From Telmatactis stephensoni (taxonomy: Eukaryota > Cnidaria > Anthozoa > Actiniaria > Isophelliidae), in assembly GCA_029948255.1 (NCBI GenBank), contig JALIZF010001453.1, positions 186,001-250,000 on the forward strand: 64,000 nt of DNA. Direction: 5' to 3'. Position 1 is the stretch's first letter; every line of letters begins with the position of its first letter. The notes below the pieces were generated by a model. The model worked only from the letters and a program-made list of their open reading frames with translations, ran no database searches and was not told the DNA's origin. Made by a program: the position numbers and the translations under genes. Below, one piece after another: positions 1 through 9,260 of the stretch.

Positions 1-517
1 TAGTTCGTTTTTAACACGGCTCTCAGGAAGAGCATGGCTGTAGACACCGTGTATAAATAAAGCTTATATAAGCAAACATTATGTGCAAGCAGTGGTGAAA
101 TATTATTAATTTAAACAAACTACTGATCTACAATATCTCCGTGTCTTACATGTCTGTCCTCAAGTGAAGTTCGCTGCCACAAATCGATCTGTCTCGTGTT
201 CTTGGACGATCAATACATTATAAGTTGATTACAGCAGCTGGTAAGAAGGTCACCACTAAATTCGAGAATTCGATATTAACGATTAAAAGCAAAGTATCTT
301 GAGATTAAAAGCCAATACTTCGATAACTGATTCCGATTGATAGCATCCGCCATTTTGTTCTCAATCTCTCGCGACCACAGGAAGCCTCGTGGTCAACAGT
401 GTACCCCAAAGGCTTCTGGGTAATTTGCCGATTTGCGACGTTGATAGATAGATAGATAGATAGATTGATAGACCGAAAAGGTAAACCTAGACTCGAGCTA
501 CCACAGGTAGCCCGAGT
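1..517. other. Leading intergenic stretch, no gene recognised
   Basis: AT-rich non-coding sequence. The only structured item I see is a short GATA tetranucleotide run at about 443-466. Short reading frames here have no recognisable domain and no convincing start context. Confidence 0.5.
443..466. repeat. (GATA)n microsatellite
   Basis: About six consecutive GATA units, the last imperfect. A similar GATA run occurs at 12001-12016 at the 3' tail of a LINE fragment. Confidence 0.85.
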
Positions 518-1207
518 AACTAGACGCACACGTGCGTTCACTCGTGCCTGGGGAGCCCCTTTTTCGGAGAGGCTCCACTGACTGGCCCCGTTCGTACTCT
601 TCCCCGAGCCGTTTCACGCATTCTTCACCATTACGGGAAATAGTTAACCGTAACATAAAGGCCGTTTTTGAATCGGCTATTAAACTTAAACTAAAGATAT
701 CTGATTAGTCAATTTGTCTGTCAGCAGCTATTAATATATCTCCGACATGCAAAAATATTTCCTGCGAATATACCAGTTTATTCAACTTTTTATTTCACTA
801 TGTATCTCAATTGTTTGCTGTAAAGGCTTCTACAATGGCGTTTTTGATACAATAACAAATCGTGTATTTTTTCGTTCATGTTTCGGCTGTTTTAAGACGT
901 TACGTGACCAACAAGGTCAATTGAACCTAGCCGTTCCATGCAATGGTCTGGTCTTAAAATTCAGTACAGAAACCTCTCAAGATCTCTTGAATGCTTGAAT
1001 GAGGAATATAATTGACTTGCTTCTATGTATGTTTGTTTAGCAACATGTAGGATGAGAAATTCGTAGATTCCCAGCTCACAGGAAAGTCTTTCTTTGTAGT
1101 CGGCCATCTTGCATATTCCTAAAGTTCTTGGCTTGCGTTCGCAGTCGCTCAAAGGTGATGAATGAAGGGCATTGTTTTTACGCTCTTAACCAATCAGAAG
1201 CTCCTCA
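518..1207. repeat. Direct repeat, copy 1 (~0.69 kb)
   Basis: This block begins with ACTAGACGCACACGTGCG and ends near TAACCAATCAGAAG. It is repeated with small differences at 1225-2107. The shared content includes a GC-rich stretch (CCCCGTTCGTACTC), a TTAACCGTAACATAAAG motif and a TCGGCCATCTTGCAT stretch. No coding potential is visible. It is best explained as a tandem segmental duplication or two adjacent copies of an interspersed repeat. Confidence 0.8.
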
Positions 1208-1224
1208 GGACGAACATAGACAAA

Positions 1225-2107
1225 ACTAGACGCACACGTGCGTTCACTCGTGCCCCGGGAGCCCCTTTTAATTAGGAGAGGCTCCAATCTGACCGGCCCC
1301 GTTCGTACTCTTCCCCGAGCCGTTTCACGCATTCTTCACCATTACGGGAAATAGTTAACCGTAACATAAAGACCCTTTTTGAATCGGCTAACTTCAACTA
1401 AAGATATCTGCTTAGTCAATTTGTCTGTCAACAGCTATTAATATATCTCCGACATGCAAAAATATTTCCTGCGAATATACCAGTTTATTCAACTTTTATT
1501 TCACTATGTATCTCAATTGTTTGCTGTGAAGACTTCTAAATGGCGTTTTTGACACATTAACAAATCGTGTATTTTTTCGTTCATGTTTCGGATGTTTTAA
1601 GACGTTACGTGACCAACAAGGTCAATTGAACCTAGCTGTTCCGTGCAATGGTCTGGTCTTAAAATTCAGTACAAAAACATCTCAAGATCAGTCTCTTGAA
1701 TGCTTGAATAAGGAATATAATTGACTTGCTTCTATGTATGTTTGTTTAGCAACATGTAGGATGAGAAATTCGTAGATTTCCAGCTCATAGGAATAGTTCG
1801 TATCGCGAGGGCCTCCTTTCAAGTACTCCAATTAGAATTGGATATTTGGTCAAAGTATTGGAGATGAAGCTCAAAATAACAGCCCATTCTGAAGCTTTTA
1901 TAAGTGTCTAGGTATATCTCGAGTTAAAAGCTCCATTTTACGATGTATTATTCCTAGAAGAGCCTGTCTCTGAAAGCTATTTTCTTTGTAGTCGGCCATC
2001 TTACATTCCTAAAGTTCCTCACTGGCGTTCACTACGAAGAGTAGGTGATGAATGAAGGGCATTGTTTCGTACGCTCTTAACCAATCAGGAGTGCATCACG
2101 TGACCGA
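1225..2107. repeat. Direct repeat, copy 2 with ~190 bp extra segment
   Basis: Second copy of the 518-1207 block. It matches the first copy up to about 1790 and again from about 1984. Roughly 1793-1983 is present only here, so either an insertion occurred in this copy or a deletion in the other. The two copies differ by scattered substitutions and small indels, so the duplication is not very recent. Confidence 0.75.
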
Positions 2108-2144
2108 TTGCGCAAGAATGGCCTTTTCTCGAGACGAAATCAGA

Positions 2145-2252
2145 AAAAACATTTGCAGTTTATAACTCGTTCCCGGCCTAAAGGCCTGGGCACGAGTAAA
2201 AAACATTTGCAGTTTATAACTCGTTCCCGGCCTACGGCCTGGGCACGAGTAA
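2145..2252. repeat. 54 bp tandem duplication, each unit containing a hairpin
   Basis: Two consecutive units start with AAAAAACATTTGCAG. Each contains an inverted repeat bounded by ACTCGT and ACGAGT with GGCCT/AGGCC inside (2165-2197 and about 2218-2250). The stems are GC-rich in an AT-rich setting. Confidence 0.8.
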
Positions 2253-2936
2253 TTATGGGCGCCTCGTCGGCTATGAGCTCATGCACGACTCGATTTCGTG
2301 GAATAATTGGTTTATTATATCCACATCAACTGGATTCTGAGAAAAATATAATTTTAATTATTTTCAAGTTTAAAAAACATTATGGTAAAATAATTGTTAA
2401 ATATTACTTCCGGTTTTCGAGGACGTGACAAATCGCACGAAACAGTTATCAAGCATGGAAAATAGTTTCAAGCAGCTATTTAACTCAGTTTTGGACATCT
2501 CGGTGATATATTTGTCAAATTTATTTGAGCTCTGGAACCAGTCTACAATAAAAAAGGTCAAAAAAGTGTTTATAATTAGCCGGCATGAGGACTGTAAACA
2601 AACCGTCAAATAGTGACAGAGACAGTAGATTTTGGGTAAAAATCTGTAGTAATAATCATTGAAAAGTAAAAAAATGTACTTCTTACCATCAAATACTTTC
2701 ATTCCAAACTTTGTTCTTTTGTATTTTTTAGAGTTTTGTTTTCTAGTAAAGATTTTATTTTGAAAAAAATTCTTAGAATTGGACATTCATATGTTGATTT
2801 TCACCAAATTATCTCTGGTAGCAGAGGTTTCCATAGGATTCGTCTACGGGAGCATCTGCTAGCAGGGAACAACAAATTGAATTCTCACTAGTACCTCGAA
2901 GAGAGCTTGACATAAACGTTGTTGTGAGAGGGAAAC
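2253..2936. other. Non-coding stretch upstream of the Gypsy element
   Basis: No supported gene. At 2816-2826 the sequence TGGTAGCAGAG matches the usual primer-binding site of elements primed by initiator-methionine tRNA. No matching LTR end was found next to it, so it may be chance or a relic of another LTR element. Confidence 0.35.
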
Positions 2937-3041
2937 TGTTACAAGATTAGCTTACGCAATTGTAATTAGATACTTGGAGAAGGGATTGTTTGATTAAAGA
3001 CACGTAACTTTTTCCCCACCAACACGAAGCGTCCTGAAACA
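2937..3041 (+). repeat. 5' LTR of the Gypsy element (105 bp)
   Basis: Starts TGTTACAAGATTAGC and ends TGAAACA, giving the usual TG...CA ends. It is nearly identical to 7349-7454. It is followed at once by TGGTGTCAGAAG, the expected position of a tRNA primer-binding site. At about 105 bp it is much shorter than typical Gypsy LTRs. Confidence 0.9.
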
Positions 3042-3055
3042 TGGTGTCAGAAGTA
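3042..3055 (+). promoter_or_regulatory. Primer-binding site of the Gypsy element
   Basis: TGGTGTCAGAAG begins directly after the 5' LTR. The TGG start matches the complement of a tRNA CCA end. The tRNA species was not identified. Confidence 0.7.
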
Positions 3056-3125
3056 AACTGGAAATAACGCTTCCAAAGTAACTGAAATAACGTCAAGTTC
3101 ATCGCCGAGGCATCGCAGAAGTAAT

Positions 3126-6100
3126 ATGGCAAGTAAGGAGGAATCTTCGACCAGCAGCGGTCCACGAGGACCAATATTCACATCGCATTTTCCAGTACCA
3201 ACGCCGATGAATACCAAAGGAGATCAAGTAAATAATTGGGACTTTTTCAAACAACAGTGGGAGGACTACGAAGTCGCAACTGGACTGTGCCAGCAAGACC
3301 CAAAGATACGACTAGCAACGTTTCGTTCCGTAATGGGGAAAGAATGTCTGCAGATATTCCTAAATCTGAAGTTAAGTGATGAAGAAAAGAACGACATAAA
3401 CACATGTTTAAACGCGCTAGAAGCCTACTTTAAACCAAAACGCAACGTGGTGTACGAACGATATCTGTTCAACAGTTGTACTCAAGGCCCGGAAGAAACC
3501 GTAGACGGCTACGTAAATCGCCTTCGAAAATGCTCATCGTCATGTCAGTTTGGTCCGTTAACTGAAGAACTGATCAGAGATCGACTAGTTCTTGGCATAC
3601 GAGAACACGCAACAAAACTACGGCTCCTAAAAGAGGACAACCTAGACTTAAACAAAGCCCTTAACATTTGCCGCTCAAGTGAGTTAGCAAGCACTCAGTT
3701 AAAAGCCATGAGCCTAGTGGATAAGACAAATAACGAAGAAATCAATGAAATACGAGAACGGAAACCTAAATCTCAAACCAAGCCAAGTGACAAGTACCAC
3801 AACAAGCGTTCCTACAGAACGCCAAGCGATGACAGCAAGCGAACTACAAGTCGACGAACGAAGAGTTACAAGTGCTACCACTGTGGTGGTTCTCAGAAAC
3901 ACAAGTTAGAAGACTGTCCCGCCTATGGCCGCGAATGTAAAGCGTGCAAGAAGCAAAACCATTTCGCGTCTGTATGTAGATCGAGGTCAAGCAATGTCAA
4001 AGCGATGACAGCTGAATCAGGAGAATCAGAAGAAGAAGAATACTCATCCGACGAATTTGCGTTGAAGATTGAAGAAGTTGGTTCAGTGAAAGCGAAGGGT
4101 AAGCAGCTTTTTGCAAAGCTTGAGTTTATGAACACAAATTCCAGTTTTAAAACGGATTTGGACTGCCAATTAGACACAGGAGCGACCTGTAACGTAATCA
4201 GCCACAGGGATGTAGCAATCATCAACCAAGACGGTAATCCAACGCTCAAGCGAAGCAATGTCAAACTACGATTGTTTGATGGATCAGTCATGGAAACATT
4301 AGGCGAAGTGACACTTAAGGTCAACGAGAAACATCGCTTCAAATTTCAGGTTGTCAACAGAAACCACAAACCAATTCTATCAGCCGAGACATGCCAACAA
4401 TTAGATCTAATCAAGTTAAACATCGATCATCAAGTCCACGTGGTTCAAGAAACCGGAACTCTGCCCCTAACCAAAGAAAGCATCTTAAAAGATTTTCAAG
4501 ACGTCTTTGAAGGCCTGGGAAACATTGGTAACGCCACGATCACAGTCGACCCAGACGTCACGCCAGTTCAACACGCGTCGAGAAGAATTGCAGTCACGCT
4601 TCGCCAGGAAGTCAAAACAAAGTTAGCTGAACTCGAGAAAAGGAAAATCATTGTCAAAGAGACAGAACCCACCGAATGGATCAGCAGCATGGTCGTTGTA
4701 GCCAAACGTGGAAAGATACGAATCTGTTTGGATCCCAAAGATCTAAACAAAGCGATCAAACGACCCAAATACCAAATGCCTACGATGGACGAGATGTTAC
4801 CCAGACTCGGCAAGGCCAAAGTTTTCACAACGTTAGACGCAAAGGACGGGTTTTACCAAATCGGCTTGGACGAAGCTAGCAGTAAGCTTACAACCTTTTG
4901 GACCCCATTTGGCCGTTACAGATACCTACGCATGCCTTTTGGCGTCAGCTCAGCCCCAGAGGAGTTCGAAAGCACCCTACACGAGCGGCTGGGAGACCTA
5001 GAAGGCGTGGAAGTGCTCCGTGACGATATGCTAGTGGTCGGGTACGGTGATACATTAGCAGAAGCCAACAAAAATCATGACGAAAATCTGCTACGCCTGC
5101 TCAAGAGAGCAAGACAGATCAATTTAAAGCTGAACAGCAAGAAGCTCGTCATGCGGAGAAAAGAAGTGAAATTCATGGGACACATTTTGTCATCCAACGG
5201 ACTCAAACCAGACCCAGAAAAAGTTAAAGCCGTGACCGAAATGCCAAAGCCCACCAACAAGCAAGAGACACTCAGCCTACTAGGCTTTGTAAATTATCTC
5301 GCCAAGTTTCTTCCTCGACTATCAGAAGTCGCACTGCCTCTTCGTGAACTAATCACAAAGAACGCAAGATTTGTGTGGTCACGCCAACACGACAAAGCTT
5401 TTGCAGAACTGAAACAGCTTGTGGTCGCGCATCCAGTACTCAAGTACTACGACATGAAAGAGGAAGTCACCATACAATGTGATGCAAGCGAGAAAGGCCT
5501 TGGAGCAACTCTGCTACAACATGGCCAGCCAGTAGCTTTTGCATCCAGAACTCTCACACCAGTTGAGCAACGCTACGCACAGATAGAAAAAGAATGTCTT
5601 GCTATCGTTTTCGCTTGTTCAAAGTTCAGCCAGTACATCACACGAAGAGAGTTGATTACAGTAGAGTCAGACCACAAGCCTCTGCAAGCGATTTTCAAGA
5701 AATCACTGTTAGCAGCACCTAGCAGACTACAGAGAATGATACTACGGCTACAGAGGTACAACCTCAACGTAACTTACAAGCCAGGACCACAGATGCACGT
5801 GGCTGATCACCTCTCACGGGCATTCCTCGCAGACCAAGGAGAGCCTGGAGACGAGTTCCAAGTGTTTGCGCTAGAGCTCGAAGGAGTCAACCCCCTCGAC
5901 AATGTGAAGATCACAAGTGAAAGGCTAGCGCAACTACAAAAAGCCACAGAGCAAGACCCTACAATGCAGTCGCTGAAGAACACGATACTAATCGGATGGC
6001 CTGACGTACGGGACAAAGTACCAATAGCCATCAGAGACTACTGGCATTTCCGAGAGGAACTGACACTCCACAACGGCATCTTATTCAAGAACCAACGCAT

Positions 6101-7190
6101 CATCATACCTCGAGCCCTCAGATCTGAAGTAATCGCGAGGTTACATTCAAGTCATCAAGGAATCGAGGCGTGTGCAAGGAAAGCACGAGATCGCGTTTAC
6201 TGGCCAGCGATGAACCAAGACATCGAGAATGCAGTAAAGGCCTGTCACGTGTGCTCAGAATATCAAACAAGTAACCCCAGCATGCCAATGCAGTCGCACG
6301 AAATACCCGACAGACCTTGGAGCAGACTTGGCACAGATCTCTTCACGCTGCAGAACAGAGACTATATAGTCTTGGTAGATTACTACTCAGACTACATAGA
6401 AGTAGGTCCTCTGAAAGATACAACCTCAGCATCCATTACCAAGTTTCTGAAGGAACAGTTCAGTCGACATGGGATACCCGATGTGCTGGTATCCGACAAT
6501 GGGCCTCAATACGTCAGCAACGAGTTTGCTGAATTTGCAAGAGACTGGGAGTTCAAACATGTCACCTCATCGCCATACCACCCAAAGTCAAATGGAAAGG
6601 CGGAGTCAGCAGTGAAAGTAGCCAAGAACCTGCTCAAGAAAGCCAAGCAAGACCGTAAAGATCCATGGTTAGCCTTGCTAGATTATCGGAATACCCCCAC
6701 TCAAGGAATGCAGAGCAGCCCAGTACAGCGCTTGATGTCTAGGAGAACAAAGACACTAGTCCCCATAGCAACTAACCTTCTATACCCCAAAGTAGCCGAA
6801 GGTGTGCCAACCAAAATCCAGCTTAAACGCCAGAAAGCTAAAAGTCACTACGACAGACATGTAAAGGTCCTACCAGACCTAGAAATAGGTCAAGAGGTAA
6901 GAGTAGCGCCAAACCAGAGAGGCAAGCCCTGGGAAGTAGGGAACTGTAAAGAGAAACTCTCAGACAGGTCATACCTTGTTGAGTCGAATGGAGAGCTACT
7001 CCGCCGAAATAGACAGCTTTTAAAGCCCGTCGACGAAGCACCGAAAAACCCAGCCAGTGACACACAAGCATCACCAGAGGCAGACAGTACAAGGGCACCT
7101 CAATTTCCAGCTGCGGCAGAACCCGCGGTAAATCCACCTATACTGCGAAGAAGTCAGAGAGTGGTTAAGAAACCTGATCGGTTTGTTTGA
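3126..7190 (+). CDS. Gag-Pol polyprotein of a Ty3/Gypsy retrotransposon (1354 aa)
   Basis: A single uninterrupted frame encodes Gag and Pol fused, without a frameshift. In order: a gag-like region; CCHC-type zinc knuckles from residue 250 to about 285 (CYHCGG..., then CKACKKQNHFASVC); an aspartic protease with DTGA at 350-353; reverse transcriptase with the catalytic aspartates at 633-634; RNase H starting at CDASEKGLGA near 785; and integrase. The integrase has an HHCC zinc region (His 1007 and 1010, Cys 1040 and 1043) and catalytic D1071, D1124 and E1160 with exact D-35-E spacing. The RT box reads LRDDML rather than the usual Y/F-x-DD, but both aspartates are kept. The C-terminal ~60 residues are Pro/Ala-rich, and no chromodomain is recognisable. 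The ATG at 3126 is 85 bp after the LTR. Confidence 0.96.
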   Translation: MASKEESSTSSGPRGPIFTSHFPVPTPMNTKGDQVNNWDFFKQQWEDYEVATGLCQQDPKIRLATFRSVMGKECLQIFLNLKLSDEEKNDINTCLNALEAYFKPKRNVVYERYLFNSCTQGPEETVDGYVNRLRKCSSSCQFGPLTEELIRDRLVLGIREHATKLRLLKEDNLDLNKALNICRSSELASTQLKAMSLVDKTNNEEINEIRERKPKSQTKPSDKYHNKRSYRTPSDDSKRTTSRRTKSYKCYHCGGSQKHKLEDCPAYGRECKACKKQNHFASVCRSRSSNVKAMTAESGESEEEEYSSDEFALKIEEVGSVKAKGKQLFAKLEFMNTNSSFKTDLDCQLDTGATCNVISHRDVAIINQDGNPTLKRSNVKLRLFDGSVMETLGEVTLKVNEKHRFKFQVVNRNHKPILSAETCQQLDLIKLNIDHQVHVVQETGTLPLTKESILKDFQDVFEGLGNIGNATITVDPDVTPVQHASRRIAVTLRQEVKTKLAELEKRKIIVKETEPTEWISSMVVVAKRGKIRICLDPKDLNKAIKRPKYQMPTMDEMLPRLGKAKVFTTLDAKDGFYQIGLDEASSKLTTFWTPFGRYRYLRMPFGVSSAPEEFESTLHERLGDLEGVEVLRDDMLVVGYGDTLAEANKNHDENLLRLLKRARQINLKLNSKKLVMRRKEVKFMGHILSSNGLKPDPEKVKAVTEMPKPTNKQETLSLLGFVNYLAKFLPRLSEVALPLRELITKNARFVWSRQHDKAFAELKQLVVAHPVLKYYDMKEEVTIQCDASEKGLGATLLQHGQPVAFASRTLTPVEQRYAQIEKECLAIVFACSKFSQYITRRELITVESDHKPLQAIFKKSLLAAPSRLQRMILRLQRYNLNVTYKPGPQMHVADHLSRAFLADQGEPGDEFQVFALELEGVNPLDNVKITSERLAQLQKATEQDPTMQSLKNTILIGWPDVRDKVPIAIRDYWHFREELTLHNGILFKNQRIIIPRALRSEVIARLHSSHQGIEACARKARDRVYWPAMNQDIENAVKACHVCSEYQTSNPSMPMQSHEIPDRPWSRLGTDLFTLQNRDYIVLVDYYSDYIEVGPLKDTTSASITKFLKEQFSRHGIPDVLVSDNGPQYVSNEFAEFARDWEFKHVTSSPYHPKSNGKAESAVKVAKNLLKKAKQDRKDPWLALLDYRNTPTQGMQSSPVQRLMSRRTKTLVPIATNLLYPKVAEGVPTKIQLKRQKAKSHYDRHVKVLPDLEIGQEVRVAPNQRGKPWEVGNCKEKLSDRSYLVESNGELLRRNRQLLKPVDEAPKNPASDTQASPEADSTRAPQFPAAAEPAVNPPILRRSQRVVKKPDRFV

Positions 7191-7337
7191 CTACTGAACA
7201 TTTATAGGACATTGATTTTTGTTACAGTTGAGCTTTTATTATCCATATAATCATTTCGTAGTTAGTCAGCCATTTTGTTTGGTCATTTATCTTTTAGATC
7301 TTTCTATATCATCTCCGCTATGTATTTCAAACATTAT

Positions 7338-7348
7338 AAAAGGGGAGA
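7338..7348 (+). promoter_or_regulatory. Polypurine tract of the Gypsy element
   Basis: AAAAGGGGAGA abuts the 3' LTR, the expected plus-strand priming site. Confidence 0.85.
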
Positions 7349-7454
7349 TGTTACAAGATTAGCTTACGCAATTGTAATTAGATACTTGGAGAAGGGATTG
7401 TTTGATTAAAGACACATAACTATTTCCCCACCAACACGAACGCGTCTTGAAACA
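7349..7454 (+). repeat. 3' LTR of the Gypsy element (106 bp)
   Basis: TGTTACAAG...GAAACA. It differs from the 5' LTR at about four positions and one single-base indel. Confidence 0.9.
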
Positions 7455-7789
7455 GACGGTTCAACGACTATTTTGATATCACCATACGTTTCATGTCTAT
7501 TCAACAGTTTCGTGTTGGATAAGATGGCTCAGACTTAGGCTGTGATTTATGTCTATATTCTACTTACTTAAGTAGGAATATCATAACGCATTCAAATTGG
7601 ACGTAGTTGCTGTCTATAGTTGGGTCTTGATGACAGTACCAGTTGCAATCGTAGATGTTGTTTTTGAAATAGTGACAATTTTGATTTATTGATTCTTTGG
7701 TTTCATGGCGTAATTGAGATGTACTTTAAAGAATGGTTAAAATGAATGTGAATGTTGATCTATAACTGCTATGAATAACAGGTCTAGAT
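7455..7789. other. Non-coding stretch between Gypsy element and LINE fragment
   Basis: Nothing recognised. AT-rich, no domain-bearing frames. Confidence 0.4.
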
Positions 7790-8342
7790 CTATAGCCTGC
7801 GGAGGTGATTAGGCACCTGGAAAGATCTAATGGCAGGTTTTGCGGCTGCCTTAAACGTGGTTAAACTAGTAGTAGAAACTACCTTACTTGGTAAAAGATT
7901 CCAAACTCTGATAGCTCTTGGAAAAAAGGAATAACTATAAGCTAAGATATTTGCTTGTAATTGATCATAAGTAAATTGATGACGCCTAGAAAATCTAGAT
8001 GATTGCTTAATAGGATTAGGAAAAGTACAATTAATTAGCTTATTGTGAAACTTATAAAATAAAATAGCCTGATTAATTAAGCGTCTTTGTTCTAATGTGT
8101 CCCAATTTAGGAGCTTGACTAGTTCTGTGGTACTTGCAAATGGATTGTAGTTGTTCCATACAAATCTTGCTGCATTCTTTTGGACCTGTTCAAGGCGACT
8201 GACATCTGTGTCTGTGTAGGGGCTCCATACTGGGGAGGCACTGATTCCAGTATGGGCCGCACGAGGGTGAAGTATGCTCTTTCTTTGACTGTCTTGCTAC
8301 ATGGTTTCAAGGTTCTGCGGATGAGGCCAAGAATTTTATTGG
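7790..8342 (-). pseudogene. LINE reverse-transcriptase C-terminal fragment, frameshifted
   Basis: On the minus strand this encodes the C-terminal tail typical of cnidarian non-LTR retrotransposon polymerases. The upstream part reads through NKILGLIRRTL and then TVKERAYFTLVRPILE. After a frameshift near 8170 it continues with FVWNNYNPFAST, LLNWDTLEQRRL and FFPRAIRVWNLLP, ending at a TAG stop at 7790-7792. The 5' end is cut exactly where a MITE-like repeat begins, near 8340. The RT catalytic domain is absent, so this is a dead 5'-truncated copy. Confidence 0.85.
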
Positions 8343-8675
8343 GACTCCCATATATTTGCTATACGGGTATGTGCCGCTGGATAGGGTATGGTTTTTGGCC
8401 CTGCTGTCTTGAACAGGGTATACATTTTACCCAAAATTGTCTTAAACAGGATCTATAATTTTGACGAGATCCCAAGCCATATCATCTTTTTGTGTTTTAC
8501 AGATAGGGTACGATATTCAAAATATACAAACAAGCGCCTCCTCGGCCATTTGTTTGTCTAGGCTAGGGTCATTTTTCTTCTCATTTGTCTTGAACAGGGT
8601 ATGATTTATTCACTTTCCAGTGTCTTAAACAGGGACAGGTCTCTATTAATAGAGCTCCGGCGGCACACCCCTATC
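8340..8675. mobile_element. MITE-like element with TGCCGC termini (family shared with 31801-32216)
   Basis: The left end contains CGGGTATGTGCCGCTGG. The right end, read in reverse, contains TAGGGGTGTGCCGCCGG, so the termini are inverted. The interior carries several copies of a motif like TGTCTTGAACAGGGTATG. The same motif in the other orientation (CCATACCCTGTTTATGAC) fills the element at 31801-32216. Non-coding. Confidence 0.65.
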
Positions 8676-8682
8676 CAAAATG

Positions 8683-8740
8683 GATCCTACTGTATCCTAC
8701 TGTATCCTAGTGCATCCTGCTGTATCCTACTGTATCCTAG
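8683..8740. repeat. 10 bp minisatellite
   Basis: About six tandem units of ATCCTACTGT with small changes. Confidence 0.85.
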
Positions 8741-8794
8741 TATGATAGAGTAGGATACAGAAAGAGACAATGTATATTGATACACTTGGTGTAG

Positions 8795-8858
8795 CATACA
8801 CGAAGTACTTATCTTCTGCAGACTTGGAAGACTGCAGTCGGTCAGTACTTCATGTATG
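8795..8858. repeat. Imperfect hairpin, ~29 bp arms
   Basis: CATACACGAAGTACT... on the left pairs with ...AGTACTTCATGTATG on the right, with CTGCAG/GACTGCAG near the loop. This is a single-copy inverted repeat in the window. Confidence 0.7.
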
Positions 8859-9023
8859 ACTCCATGAAATTGCACTAATACAATTAGTCCCTAAATATAC
8901 ATCCTCTAATAATTTCCTAATATCCCCCAAGTAATCCCTTACTGATCCCTCTTTAATTATCTCTCGTTATGGCCCCACTTATCCCTAGTAATCCCCATGT
9001 ATCCCTGGTTATCCCATGGTATT
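8859..9023. other. Non-coding ATCCC-rich stretch
   Basis: Irregular repetition of words such as ATCCCT, AATCCC and TATCCC. No gene. Confidence 0.4.
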
Positions 9024-9050
9024 AGAAAGGTTTTACAGGCCTTACGAATT
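9024..9050. repeat. 27 bp direct repeat, left copy (likely LINE target-site duplication)
   Basis: Identical to 12805-12831; it begins AGAAAGGTTTTACAGG. It abuts the 3' tail of the minus-strand LINE, as expected for a LINE target-site duplication. Confidence 0.75.
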
Positions 9051-9078
9051 GGTATGGTATGGTATGGTATGGTATGGT
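9051..9078 (-). repeat. Pentanucleotide LINE 3' tail
   Basis: Five to six GGTAT units on the plus strand, which is CCATA on the LINE strand. They follow an AATAAAGTTTTA-like end of the element. Confidence 0.8.
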
Positions 9079-9260
9079 AAAACTTTATTTTGACACGGTA
9101 GATTCTTCAGGTACAATTATAAAATATATCTAAACTTAACTAATCAATACGCACTAATATATGTTAATATACACTAATTTAAACTAAGAAAATGTAATTT
9201 AAATAAAATAATAATAAAGTAAAAACCCTGCTTTACAAGAATGCCGTGTGTATCGTAGGC

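Larger units (their letters stand above)
2937..7454 (+). mobile_element. Ty3/Gypsy LTR retrotransposon, apparently intact
   Basis: A complete-looking LTR retrotransposon: short 5' LTR, primer-binding site directly after it, one long gag-pol reading frame, polypurine tract and 3' LTR. The two LTRs are about 96% identical (roughly four differences plus a 1 bp indel). This suggests a moderately recent insertion that is no longer brand new. I could not find a matching target-site duplication: the bases before the 5' LTR (GAAAC) and after the 3' LTR (GACGG) differ. Inter-element recombination or decay of one flank could explain this. No env-like frame is present. Confidence 0.95.

Noticed and set aside
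2816..2826. TGGTAGCAGAG as a primer-binding site of a second LTR element
   Set aside because: No LTR end, polypurine tract or coding remnant next to it; may be chance.
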